From assembly GCA_008921705.1 (NCBI GenBank), contig VFFE01009136.1, positions 1,830,869 to 1,894,868 on the forward strand: DNA of 64,000 nt, given 5' to 3'. Each line of letters starts with the position of its first letter. Within the stretch, counting starts at the first letter, position 1. The position numbers and the translations under genes were made by a program. This document shows, piece after piece, positions 1 to 12,409 of the stretch. Under the pieces are notes generated by a model. That model ran no database searches. It saw nothing but the letters and a program-made list of their open reading frames with translations, and was not told where the DNA came from. This stretch comes from Burhinus oedicnemus. Lineage: Eukaryota > Chordata > Aves > Charadriiformes > Burhinidae.

Positions 1-3000
1 TTACTACAGATGATCCATTTTTTACCTTTTAAATATGACTGATTATTTTAATCAGGTGCAAGCATTATTATTAATTTCAAAGATGAGATAATTACAACTG
101 TTATACGATTTCCAGTAGGTGTTATGTTTATTAAAAATTGAGATTTTTTTCTGCCTCCTCTGAGTCTGCAATTCGTTCTCTAAGACTAGCAGATATTTTT
201 TACATTTCTCCTTTTCTGGAAGGCATATTTGGGTGGGAAACATTTATTAATTAAATAAAATTATGTTTTTTCATAGTCCCCAGCTTGTTAATTTTAAAAA
301 TAATGCTTAAGTTTGCTACAAATAAAATATTTCTTTCATCCTCTATGAAGGCCATGCTTGTTAGAAATGACAACCAGCATGGTGATGAAGGTTAGGCATC
401 TGCCAAGATTAAAAAGAAGAGGAACTTAAAACAAGGCTTTTGAATTACATCCCTCATGATCTTTCCCCAGAACTCAATAAATATATACTAATAGCAGGTA
501 TGAGATTGTAGATAATGTTTTCAGAGCCTGGTGGGCAGCAGAGCAACCCTAAATGTGGGTGACGTAATAACATTAACAGATTACATTACATTGAAGAGAT
601 CCCAATTAACTCTTCATAGTTTTACTGATTCCATTTCTGACTTGTCATATTAAGATTATAAAGGAAAGCCGCAGGTCCACCTAAGCAGAAATCAAGAGGT
701 AAATTTAACATCCTCTCTCATTAGGATCAAAACAGTTGTTTGTTTACCTTCTCTACTTTAACAGAGCCCAGGAAGAGTAGGGTCATTTGACCCCCAGAAA
801 TATCATTTTGGTGAAAGCTTTGAAGAAAAACCTTCAAATACCTTCAATGTATCCTTTATAACTTGTTTCCTTTAATATTCCTTTTCTAAGCATGTTATTG
901 AGTACATTAGACTATCAGTTTTACTTGCTACACACAAAAAAACTACTTTAAATGTAGATCAGCTTTGATCGCAATATATAGCTTTACTATTATTATGGCT
1001 AAGTCTTGCATTTCGTTTCCAATTAAAAACTTGTCTAACAAACAATGAAAACATTCTAATGTTGCCAAAATACTATGGTGAGGCTGTGTTGTGGGTTTTT
1101 TTTTAATTTTTAATTAAACCAACAAAGTCACTACTACTCACTACTAGGGATTCTAGTACTCACTGCAAGTAATAGAATAATTTCTATAGACTAATATGCC
1201 TACAGCAAAATCACTTCTAATAAGCAAACGTCATAGACATTTGAAACTAGATTTTCCCTCCTCTGTAAAATGAAAGCTTCTAACTTATGGCCACAGTAGA
1301 TAATTGCTAAATGCAGGTTTGACACACTCTTTTCATCCTAACAGCATCCTCATACTGTCACATGATCCCAACCAATGAAGAGAAATGGAAAAAAAGTCTC
1401 CTTTTCACTCATACCCTACTTAAAGGAGATTCAGGGAGGTGGTTTCATTTACTGCCTGCTAGTAGAAGTGCATTTTTAAAGACATGATGAAGGGTAGAAA
1501 AAAGTATCTTGGATGAGACCAACAGAAGCAGCCAGAGATGAAGAAGACATGACACCACTAGGAAGCTTCATGACTCCACAGGGAGCGGGTCACTGCAGAA
1601 GTGAGAACTACACAGTCTGTTCTTCAGCATTCCCCTACTGCTATGAAAACAAAACTGATGAAATTAGGTTTCAGTAAAGAAAGCACACATAATCACATGA
1701 CACAGGGATAGCAGCTGAAAACCATAAAAATATAAAGCCTACTTACGTATCATCAAAAAGATGTATGGTTCCACATGAAGTTAAAAAAAAAAAGTCACCA
1801 TTTCAAAATCTTGCTGGAGAGACATCTGCTGCTTTTTGAGGAGCAAATGGCCATAAGTATTAATTGCTGGCATTTTCCATTCCAAGCCCTTCTAAATCAG
1901 GCAATATCTAACAAACGTTCAACAGCTACTGTGGCATTGGATGAAATCTCTGAAAAAGGGCAACAGAGGATATCCTCTGAGTACTGTTAAAGGTCATTTA
2001 AGATCACTGACATGTGACACTAGTCAGGTACTCAGAAAACCTAAGTGGTGAGCCTCAGAGCAACAAAGAACCTCAAAGATTTGTTTGGATGTATTCACAG
2101 ACTGGTGTCAGGGGAAGGAGTCTATTTACACTTTTCTGTTTTCTATACAAAGCATGAACAATTTAGGATTTGCAAATGACTGAATAAGCAGGTCCAACAT
2201 ATGAGCTAACATTTTATTAGTTTTCTTCTGGCCTTGTATGAAGTTTGGATAATTTACATATTGTGTAAGCTGGTTTTCTTCTTTTTATTACAATTGCTTT
2301 TATGGCTTCTTCAACTTTTTCCTTCTATTTACCGGTTATATAATTCTTTTACAGTCACTCTGTTGATGCATTTTAAACAATCTATGCACTTAGGTGTGGA
2401 TTTATATATGTTTATATATTTATATATATTTATGTCTTCCTAACAATCATGTCTTTACTAGAGCTCAGCCATACAGCAGCAGGTGAAAATATCTTTGTTC
2501 CGCGCTGGTTACAAAGTAGTGCACTACCATATCTCTTTCTATTAAAGCTGCGCAACTGGAAGCCTGTTCTGCTCTCACCAGTGTGTGCGCCTGCATTTGG
2601 GTTTTGAGTCGGCCTAATGTATAACTTAGAAAATGGTAATTCCATTTACAGGTCGAAAAATGTGCAGTCCCTCATCTATGTCCTTTGAGTAGGAAGCTAC
2701 TGAAGATTTTTACCTCATAAGATTTCCCTTTAGTTTATGGGAGGTTTTTCCCTTGTGCATTTGCATAAGAAATAAACCTATTTTACAAAGACACTTTCAG
2801 AAAAAGGGACCAAACAGGACTTCTTTTAATCTATTGGTGATGGAGGCACTTTTTTCTCAGCTTTTCAATGGGTTTTTATTTTTTATTTTTTTTTAACAGT
2901 GAAAGGCACATTCTTGTGCCAGTACCTCAGTCCAGAAAATCCTTTCCTGAATATTATAATAGTAGCTTATTACAGCTTATGTATTCAAAAAGCCTAATGC

Positions 3001-4827
3001 TTTCCAATTTGAAGAAGTTTTTCAAAACTTCCACATTTCTGCTATTTGCCACAGACTGTGGAGCCTGAAGGGAAGAAATCTATGAAGATGACAAGACTGA
3101 GTTTTGTCTTTTCATGGAATCACATTCACATTTGACTGAAGGTACAAAAAAATGAAATATCTCGTCTCTTAACTTCTGTTCCTCGGGAAAAGATCTTGGC
3201 TGTGTGCCAAAATCACCCTGGCACTTTCCCAGACAAGGTTTATACTACTGCTAAGCAATGTATTAAGCAGACACATCAAACTGCCTGGAAGTACTACATT
3301 ACTGCAAGAGCAGGAGAAGGAGAAGAATTGAAAGGTGGATTTGGAAATGTCAGAATTCAGATTGATTGCACAGTCCTCAAGCCACCTGTATTCCTAAGTG
3401 CTTGGTAGTACAGCCTTTAGTTACTTGGCATAATACAATTTTTGATAGGAAATCGCTAACTGTCCTTGAACTACGTGCAATGACAGATCTAGGACTACAC
3501 AAGGAGTTGTACCTTGCATTGACTTTCGAGCACTTCACCATGTAACCTGAATAACATGGGACTGATGCAGAGCAAATGAATATAAACATTGGTTTATGTT
3601 CGTGCTTTGAGTCAGCCTTTGAAAAGGAAGTCAGAACCAGTGCAATAGATATTGACAGAAAATAATTTAAAAAGTATTTTTTAAAAAAATTTGTATTTTT
3701 CCCAATATTGTTTTTAGTTTTATTGCTCTCTAAGACTTTCTGAGTCATATTTTCCATGAAAAGGCATTCCAAAAACTTCTGTTCCCATTCTTTTTTTCCC
3801 ACCTGCAATGACAGAACAAAAGCCCACTACTATTCGTCCAAAAATCTATAAGCTAAGGTTAAGTCTGTAAGAGCTCCTGGTCACTCTCTTCTGCATCTAT
3901 TCTAGATTCCACTTGCCTTAACCTCTGCCTACTTTCAAGGAGAACAAGGCACGAACATTAGTTACCCTACTGCATAATTCAACTGAGCATTACTTTGGTA
4001 TCTTTTTAGCATATACTGAACTTACTAATCTGAAAGAAGTGACCTCAGATCCTAATTTAAATATGTCATTGGTCAGTTTAACCATAGAAGAAGTCTGCGT
4101 GAAGTAACGAACAACAAAATAGAAGATTTCGTCATACAACTTTTTTTGTATCTCTTACATGTTACGTGTTTTGACTTTAGTACTATACAAGCCTTGCACA
4201 GAGTGAAGGCCACAGTAACAGTTAATGTAAGCTACCCAATAGCATGCTAAATCAGAAAAACTGGCATGGACTTTCCTGTTCAAGGCTTGAAACTTTTCAT
4301 TTCTCAATGTGAACAGTCAGTATCACATAAAAAATTTATAACACCCTTTAGAAATTTTTTAAATACAAATTTGGCAGACATCTATGTTCTCTGTTCGTGA
4401 TGTGTATCTGATTTTAAGGTTTGTATTTAGATGCAATATCCATGTATTAAATTTAGTCTTAAATGTTAGTAGAGATAGGAAAGCAAAAAAAAATATTATT
4501 AAAAGTTTTGATCAAAATAAATACATTTTCTGATGATTTATTTTAATGATAGAAATCGCACTTCAGTGGGAAAGAGTCTCTTAAAAATAATTACTACACT
4601 TTTCACAACACAAAAAGTTATAACAAAACCATCCCTGCCTAAAATCACAAAATTTTGAAAAGAAGTCATCTTTTAAAATTTTTCTATTTTTTTCTCTCGA
4701 TCAGCTTCATCAATAACAAACTGAAAAAAACAAAATACTTGTTTCACTTCCATTTTTCAGGTTTCACTCAAGTGGACTGTGATGTGCTCTTCATACTAAG
4801 CAACACTGCAATGAGAGCCTGATATTT
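1..4827. other. Unique AT-rich DNA, no gene recognised
   Basis: No recognisable gene or transposon is seen here. Open frames of 60-143 codons occur on both strands, the longest on the minus strand at 3377-3808. They start and stop without splice sites or familiar domains, and their composition follows the AT-rich background. A TA-rich run lies near 2395-2435. Whether this is intronic or intergenic cannot be told from the sequence. Confidence 0.6.
2395..2435. repeat. TA-rich low-complexity run
   Basis: The stretch is built from imperfect TTTATATA-type units around 2400-2432. It is a simple-sequence tract of the kind common in vertebrate unique DNA. No function is claimed. Confidence 0.6.
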
Positions 4828-5477
4828 TGTTATGGTTTGAGAAACCAACAACAATTTATTGTCGTTTAGAAAATTATTCTGTCACTCGATGACCCCTCCC
4901 CACCCAGGAAGGGGGAATCGGGAAGAAAACAAGGAAACCCGGGAGTCGAAATATAAACAGATTTAATAGAATAAGACTAGGTAATTAACATTATTAACAC
5001 TGAAGAACCAATATTGATCCCGATACCACTATAAAATAGACAAGGATTATACTCAGCCAACTATATCAGTAGGAAGCTGTGCACTCCCAGCAGTGGACAG
5101 CAAATGTCGGACACTGCGAGCACTACGGCTTCGGGATGAAGGGAAGGCCTCAGGGGTCTGGCACCAGGGCAAGAAGTTCTCAGGATCGCCGTCATCAAGG
5201 GAGAGAAAACTTCACAGCAAACTTTCAAATTTATATTGAATGTGACATTCATAATATGAAATAATGCTGTTGGCCAGCTTGGGTCAAGTGCTGGGGTCTC
5301 ACTCCTCCTCATCCTTGCACCTGGCTAGCTCGAAAAACACTGAGACCTTGAAACTTGCACACCATAGCTGGCTATAAAGTAAATATTTTCACAAATTCAG
5401 ACAGTAGAGTCTTCTAAAAGTGCAGTTTTCCCAAACATTAAAAAAGAAATTAGTCTTGTGTCGCTCAAACCAGGATA
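4828..5477 (-). mobile_element. Solo LTR, ERVL-like, copy A (650 bp)
   Basis: On the plus strand it begins TGTTATGGTTTGAG and ends CTCGAAACCAGG-like sequence: the last bases read CTCAAACCAGGATA, where copy B has CTCAAACCAGGACA, so the terminal CA has mutated to TA. It is flanked by a perfect 5-bp duplication, TATTT at 4823-4827 and again at 5478-5482. The sense strand is minus. In that direction a TATAAA-like box lies at 5230-5235 (ATATAAATT), followed 263 bp further on by an ATTAAA poly(A)-type signal at 4962-4967. No internal retroviral gene (gag, pol, env) is attached, so it is a solo LTR left by LTR-LTR recombination. The 5-bp duplication and the end sequences fit avian ERVL-like elements. 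A class I element is less likely but not excluded. Short open frames inside it are not genes. Confidence 0.88.
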
Positions 5478-8400
5478 TATTTAAATTCAGTGGACCCTAA
5501 TCAACAAAAACAATTAAATTCAGGCTCTCCAGACCGAAAAGCACAATCCTTGCAGTAAGTTGGATAAAACCAAAACTGGTATTTTATTTTTTTGGTGGTT
5601 GGGGTGAGAAAAAAGAGATCAAGATGCACAATAGCAGTACATAAGTTTATTCATTCAATTAATTCAGCAACTTGGAGAAGGATTCGTTATGATTTTTGTC
5701 TGGCACAGCTTAAATTCATAAGACTGCCAAGTGCTGCAAAAGTAAGTATTTATAATACAAAAATAAGAATGGTTATTTTCTTAATCAGAAGAGCTGTACT
5801 GTCACTTTTTTATTTAAGTGATTTTACATAGATGATACAACTGTACTGTCTCTTCAAGGGTGCAGACTCCCTTTTACATACCAAAGTAAGATGCATAAAT
5901 GATGAAGAGTATTAATTCATTCATTTGGAGGTGGGAGGGATCTGGCAGCGTCTTAAATCTAAAAGAGTGGAAGTAGACCTGTAAACTCCCTGTTAATGCC
6001 GCTTAGTCCTAAATTGTGGTGAAGCACACTGATTAACTACCAGCACAGAAAGGCTAAGAGCAAGTAGATGGAGGAAGAGGACACGCAAGCTGCGATAGAG
6101 GTGTATCTTCCAGCATTAGAAAGCATTTGGTATATAATGTTAGGAGAATTTGAATGAGTACCATCTTAAGGTGCCTTCAGAGAGCCCCACACTCCCAATT
6201 TGTCAGGGAAATGACAGCTAAATGTCAGGGAGCGGGAAGCCTGTGTACAATAGACTAGACAGGCTGAACTGCCGCAGTGCAGGAGAAGTGCTCTCTGTCA
6301 GGTGTGGCAGCATGCAGTCTCACCGGGCGTTCACCCAACTAGTGCCAAGGCTTTCAGAGGCTCTCAACAGACCAGCATGGAATGAGGACTAAACAGAAAT
6401 GTTAGTGATATTGTTCTTGGTTTTGCACAGACTTCAGCAAAAGCATGCAATAGGTATGCCATTATCTATTAAGTTAGATAGACATTTGGAGTGATGCATT
6501 TCTTCGTACAGTGATTTGTTTTTGTTTCAGACATGGACTGTGATGCCAGAAGTAGTCTGTGACAAGAGGAATGGACATTTGCCTAGAAGTTGATGACAAA
6601 GACAAAAGAAGAAAAAGAAATTGCTTGGAGGAGGAGGAGGTTTTCTGGGAGTACTGACTAAAGCTGCTTTCTGAAAGCCAAGTGAATTTCTGAGAGAAGT
6701 TGATAAGCCTTGAAAAGTAATTCTGTCTTTCTCATTGGACCATCTCCTATAATGTCGTTCATGTAACTCGTCTACAGAAAACTGTCTGGGAGAAAGGGAT
6801 TCAATATGTGCCTATGGGAAAAGAGCAGCTGTAGTTTTTGAGAGAGCAAACGCAGCTGGCAGGCCAAGCAGCACAGACAGAGATGAGTGCTTAAAAAGAA
6901 TACAAGCTACTAATTTTTTCACCTATGGGGGTGGGAGGGAAAAAAGGCTGAGAACACTTTTTCCTTATTAAGCCAGTTATTTTTTTTAGCTCTGTTTTCA
7001 CCAACAGGACTTTGGTACTTGTGTATCACAGCTCTCTTTATGTATTGTCTATTCCATGTACATCCTACAAGAAAGCTAAGTCTTGTAGACAGTGTCTCCA
7101 CAAGACACTTTCTAGAAGAATCTTGAAGAAAGCTATAGATGAGTAACTTAGAGAGTTATAAAAATAAATTATTTTTCAGTTCAGAGGCCAAATGCAACCA
7201 AAAAAGAAAGCGGGTGTGTGTGAGAATGTGCTTTGAGGTGAAAAGAATTAAGAAATTGCAATCAAAGGAAAGGTATTGCCTAGTTGCATGTCTAGACTGA
7301 CAAAACTTTGTGTGCTGGTTTGACTAGCCTATCCCTCATACATTGTAGGACCAAGAAGAAGACAGTTCTAGATGGCATCTTTTTTTAATCAGAGGTAGGA
7401 TGGGCTTTTCATTTTCCATATAGGTAACCCGTTCATTGACTACATGATATTGCAAAAAGTCTATTCCTTTAAAGAGTTTAGACTGTTTTATCCAAATAAC
7501 TTTGTATGAGATAAATGTGAGAATAAGAACCCTCCAAGCCCCGTTTCTTCCTCAGAACTCTTTAAAATATGTAATAGACCAGCTTTCTCACAGACTTTCC
7601 AATGATATCAATACAAAATATAACTGCCTCATCTGAAAAAATTTGTGAAAAAATTTGTCTTACAAATTCAGGATTTTGAACACTCTTACGATAAAGGACA
7701 AAATTAAATGTTTGTTCTCTTCAGGTAGGAAGACCTGCATATCTTCATGTACTTATCCTACAAAGCAAGTAGTCTAGTATGGGAAAAAGAGCAGGTTTGA
7801 CATCCTGCTATGTGTTAAGAGAAAGAGCAGTGTTGGGAATGGAGTCTGGCTCCAAAAACGTTGCTTTTTTGTTTGGATTGGAAAGGTAAGTATTTCTGCT
7901 CACCCGGCATCTCTAAACCTCTCCCATATATCCATCTGATTTTGAAAGGCCAGGGTTACTTGCCAGTTTCTTTACTTATCAAAAGATAGACTGAGGGCAG
8001 CCAGAACTAGATATTTAGGTAACTCATTAATGCCTCCTAGTTAAGAATGTCTGAAATCTCCTGACTTCTCTTCTGAGTCAAGGAAAAGCAACTGCTGTAC
8101 TTTACGGCTGAGGGTCCTGTCAGGCTGTGGCAGGTGAATCCAACTGGAGAACATAAAACATTAACGTGCACATGAAGAGTGGCAGTAGCTTGGAAAAGTC
8201 TTTTTTTCCTTTGTGTTACCTTAAAAATGTTTACCTCTGAGGAGAAAGCAACAATAAGTTTAGTTCCAGATTTCGAAAGATCTCTGCAGGCAGACAGATT
8301 GCGTATTTCTATGTTGACAACACATCTGACTGATGAAATGGCTAGGAGATTACATGTATACACTGATGCATATAGACCATATGTATAGAAGTGAAAGAAA

Positions 8401-8552
8401 GGTAGTCATGCTACATACTGACACCTCAGAGCAGCCTAAAATAAAATATGTATTGAATTCTGCCTTAACATTAAGAAACAGTACAGAAAAAAACCCAAAA
8501 AGTTAAAAGGGAAAGATCTTCAATTTACTACATTTTACAGATACTGAGCCTG

Positions 8553-8613
8553 GTTTGTTTTGTTTTGTTTTGGGTTTTTTTTTGCTTTGTTTTTTTTCTT
8601 TTTTTTCTTTTTA
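8553..8613. repeat. T-rich / (TTTTG)n low-complexity tract
   Basis: Several TTTTG units in a row grade into long T runs broken by single C or G. In minus-strand terms it is A-rich and could be the tail of a very old retrocopy, but no element body is recognisable beside it, so it is left as simple sequence. Confidence 0.75.
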
Positions 8614-9580
8614 ATGCAAAGATGAAACTGCATTTTCCATTCTCAGAAGAAAGATATACGCAGCATTGTCTTATAGAATTCAGAAACATATTATCCTGAT
8701 ACTAAAACATCACCATGGCACTGTCTGAAATCATCCCATTCACATGCCTGCCTGCTCTATTTATTAAAACTCAATGCATGTTCAACTTTTATCAGCTCAC
8801 AAAGGTGATGTAAAATGAGAATAGTACACTGAGCTACCACTGTAACACTGAAGGTATTCAAAACAGAAAAAGCAAGAGTGTGTTACCTTTTGTACAGGCA
8901 AACTCCGAACAGTATCTGCCTGCTCCAGAACTGAGAGCAAAGGAACACTACGTATTTCAAGGGTACTTCCAACAGCACCATTCATGCCACCAGACTCTGT
9001 TAAGTATGTTTATAAATCATTCACTGGCAGAAGTCAAGTCTATAAGCTTGTTTACAATTGCCTTGTTGAAATATGAATTGATTAATATTTGCATTTTGAC
9101 ATCATACTCACCTGCTAGATCCATTCCAAGATTATTATGTAGCCTCTTTACTCAGATCTTCAACCTTCTATGAGAAGCTAAAGTCAAGCATTCCAAGTTA
9201 AGAAATGCATAAAACATGGTGTGAACAAATAAGATCCAGTCTCATTATAAAAATGCAATTCTTCTTGATCACATGAGATGTTTCTTACAAATGAAAAGAT
9301 TTTCAACACTGTGTGGCACCAGTCTACATTGATTTTATTTTGTTCATCAATCATAACCTACTGTCATACCTACAGCTCTGAATAATTAACTACTCTTACA
9401 GTCCCCTAGGAAAATTGTACTTTTAGCTTTCTAACGTCCTGCAGCGTTCAGACTGGGCAGTCTCTCTGGTTTGCATCCACCTCTGCACTCTTTGTGCCTA
9501 GGGAGCCATCTCACCCGCCTTGTTCCCCGTTGCTAACACGTCTTGAAGATCTCACGCAGGGCCCCTTTTTCCCCACACAG

Positions 9581-9667
9581 GAATCTCGGTCAAACTTACA
9601 GCAGACTCAGAAAACCAATACAGCTGATCTTCTCTGCCAGTTTCTGAATAAGCAGAACTCAGATCAG
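9581..9667 (+). other. Exon-like segment, weak candidate
   Basis: A pyrimidine-rich stretch ending CCCCACACAG (9571-9580) makes a good splice acceptor. It is followed by 87 bases with no stop in the frame reading ESRSNLQQTQ... and ending in CAG before GTTGTT. The translated residues are polar and look plausible for a protein, but no family is recognised. The putative donor is poor because it lacks the usual A/G and G at positions +3 and +5. The same frame is open from 9494 and stops at 9683-9685. It may be a chance open stretch in ordinary DNA. Confidence 0.2.
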
Positions 9668-11566
9668 GTTGTTCTTCATAGATAGCTTCATAAACACATT
9701 AAAAACGTAAGATATATTTCTCTAAATAGAACATAGCCCTGACACTTAAGCTATTGCTAGCCTCCTACTGTTGTGCTCTTCAGTACAACCTCAGAATGTA
9801 TAGTAAAATCATTCAAAAAACAACTGGGAGAAGTTACTATACACTGATCCCTGATCACTACTAAAGGCAAGGCTGGCTCTTGCAATTGCATGCATGTCCT
9901 TCAGTCAAATGATCTCTGAAAAGACAGATAACCTCAATGGAGAGGCCGAGAAGAGTTAGTTATGGTCATGCAAAATGAAGTAAAGCCCTTGAAATTCCAT
10001 CATTCTCTGATGCAGGAATCTACTAAAAGCAGAGTTAGGAAGCCAGCTATGTTGGCCCCCTAAGTATTCTGTGAGGTGTATTCTGCTTTTAAAAAGGAGG
10101 TTTTCTTTTCGTCGCAAGGCACTTAAATATATAGGTGTCTTTCAAGCATGGCAGTGTTGTCAGAGTACTTCCTCATAGATACAAGTCTCCAAATGGTAGC
10201 AGGTTATAGAAACTCTTATTTTTTGCATGTAAGTACAATAGCACTGATTAGTATTGTTTCCAAGGTCAGGAAATTGTTATTAATCCCTTTCTGAGGAGCA
10301 CATGTAACTCCATTATCTATCTAACTGCAGCCTAAGACACAACAAGATATGCTTTACGAAACTGCTAACATATACCTCCAGAGTATTGGTGGGTTCAAGG
10401 CTTAGTCTCAATAAGTGTATTAAGCTCTAATTAAATCTTCCCTTGAAGTCTCATACTGTTATAAATAGATCTTTTACTTGGTGTCATTTAAATTTTGGAA
10501 GGAGTATTTCCTTTTTTAAAATGTATATATTTAAATGGAATAGATAAAATTGTGAAGAAAGCGAATGACCAATGAAAACATAAATGCCAAATACTTTCTC
10601 TGTAAATCTTCATTGTTTCTTAAAATATTTTGTTATTTTTTCTCCAAACTATTAGTCCTGTACTTTTCCACCTGCTGAGAGGTTCTGTTGTTTTTTTAAG
10701 TTTAGCAGCTAGGCTATTTTTTCTCTGAAATTTTGTTAAAATAAAAACAGCTTCTGGAATTCGCAGTAAATGCTTTGTCATTGACCTTGAGAGTACTTTG
10801 GCAAGCGAGGGATTTCTATGCTTTGCCAAGAAGTAATGGTGATAGCAGAATTTTTGACACAGTTGAAACTACAATAGTTACTCTACTGTGTTGTCGGTAG
10901 CTTCACCTCTCAGTATCCCCAATGGCAATATTGTATTCCAGTTGTCAATTGGCAAGCGTATAATATTGGAAGAATAGGGATTTTTGAGAAAAAAAACATC
11001 ACAAGTAGCGGTATAGATTTGGCGAAACCTAATAGTTAGAAATCCTTATTTTTCTCGTGTTTCTTACAGTTTTGTGGACAAATAGTGCAGGATGCTTGAA
11101 AATATGTTTTTTTCTAAATTAAGAGAACTTCATATAATCAAGTTTCTTTCAGTACAATGAAATCTTCTAGTAATTTATCTCGGGTATGCTTTAAAATAAA
11201 GACTGAATTATAAATTAATTATTTTGTTTTCTACCACCATTTTTTTTTCTCCTTACAGGTATATGTTAATCTTATAGAAGAAAAAACCAGACTTTTAGAG
11301 TGTTAAACTGGAAGAAAGCTGCTTTTCAAAGTTCTCTGAAGTAATTAAAGCAAGGTTAGGCATCTTTTTCAGCCTGAAATCCTTTACTACAAACAAAGTA
11401 AAAAGTCTTGAGGCCAAACATTATGAGTGACAAGTATTATTTATACTTAAGTAAATGGAACTTGTCTATCACTTCCGTTCCCCTGTGTCTCAGTACCAGA
11501 ATTAAGGCAGTACGCTTGAAACCCTTAGTCACATATTATGTTCACAAACAGCGTAGGGAAAATTTT

Positions 11567-11870
11567 TGACGCTATTGGCCCTTTTGCGCATGCAGATCCG
11601 GTCTGCTGCGTACTGATAACCCACCCGCCAGCCGTGCGTGGGCACAGCTCGTCGTCAGCGGAGCTGAGGTAACCTGGTGCTTTCAAAGGCCTGGTGCTAT
11701 GATGAGTGCTTCAGCGGGTACGAGCTGTGGCCATGGCTGCAGGGCTGGCGAATCCATCCAGTGTGGAAGAGCTGGCTCCCTCCCTGCTTGCAGGCTCTGC
11801 GTTTTTCCCTGTGGGAAACAGAGGAAGAGGAGACAGCAGGTAGTGAACTTTTTCCCTGACGCAGGCAGTG
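11567..11870. promoter_or_regulatory. CpG-dense patch, possible TATA-less promoter or first exon
   Basis: About 17 CpG dinucleotides fall in roughly 300 bases, about ten of them between 11567 and 11665, while the surrounding kilobases are strongly CpG-poor. A GCGCATGC core, resembling an NRF1 site, lies at 11586-11593. Downstream are possible splice donors, CTGAG before GTAACC (cut after 11668) and CAG before GTAGTG (near 11839). Together these resemble a small CpG-island promoter with a first exon on the plus strand. Two short overlapping frames (11677-11859 and 11699-11890) are open but resemble nothing known. It could also be GC-rich unique sequence with no promoter role. Confidence 0.35.
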
Positions 11871-12354
11871 TTCCTACAGGTCAGGTGTGACCATTACATT
11901 TTACATGTTGGCACTCTATCTTCTGTTTAAAGAAAGTTTTCAACCAGTCATCAGAGGTTCAAAGAAATGGCCAGCCGTGCTCACATATACAGCACAGGGT
12001 TATTCTCACCTGCACTACATAAAAAGGGAAATTTTTGTCTGTGAGAACAAACATTTTTAATACTATGCATCTGAAAATGAGTTAAAGAATGGGAAAATAG
12101 TTATTTTCCATTTTGTCTTCAGCATTTCATATGTTTTTTTTCCCATAAAAAACAATAAGTGATAAAGAATCCAGTTGGTATGATACAAAATTTCTGTAAT
12201 GCAGTTGTTAACTGCGACATTTTGGCTGTTAATTCAGCCTGCTCTGATTTCAGGCTATTGAAACAGAAATAAAGCAAAACGTATCACATTAACATGAGAA
12301 GCTTTCTATATATATAGCCAGCTATAGCTGACAACTGAATCAAGAAAGTGGTCA

Positions 12355-12409
12355 GGGAAGGGAAGGGAAGGGAAGGGAAGGGAAGGGAAGGGAAGGGAAG
12401 GGAAGGGAA
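12355..12409 (+). repeat. (GGGAA)11 pentanucleotide microsatellite
   Basis: Eleven uninterrupted GGGAA units give a pure purine strand of 55 bases. The G triplets, spaced by two As, fit a G-quadruplex pattern, and the purine-only strand with mirror symmetry could form a triplex. Purity suggests it is recent and polymorphic in length. Confidence 0.97.

Larger units (their letters stand above)
5478..12354. other. Unique AT-rich DNA with a CpG-dense patch
   Basis: No transposon and no gene with a recognised product are seen. Within it lie a T-rich tract at 8553-8613, a weak exon-like segment at 9581-9667 and a CpG-dense patch at 11567-11870, each listed separately. The remaining open frames (60-108 codons) overlap in several frames and look random. 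Confidence 0.55.

Noticed and set aside
3377..3808. 143-codon minus-strand frame
   Set aside because: No recognisable motif, Lys/Asn/Phe-rich segments mirror local AT content, and there is no promoter or splice context.
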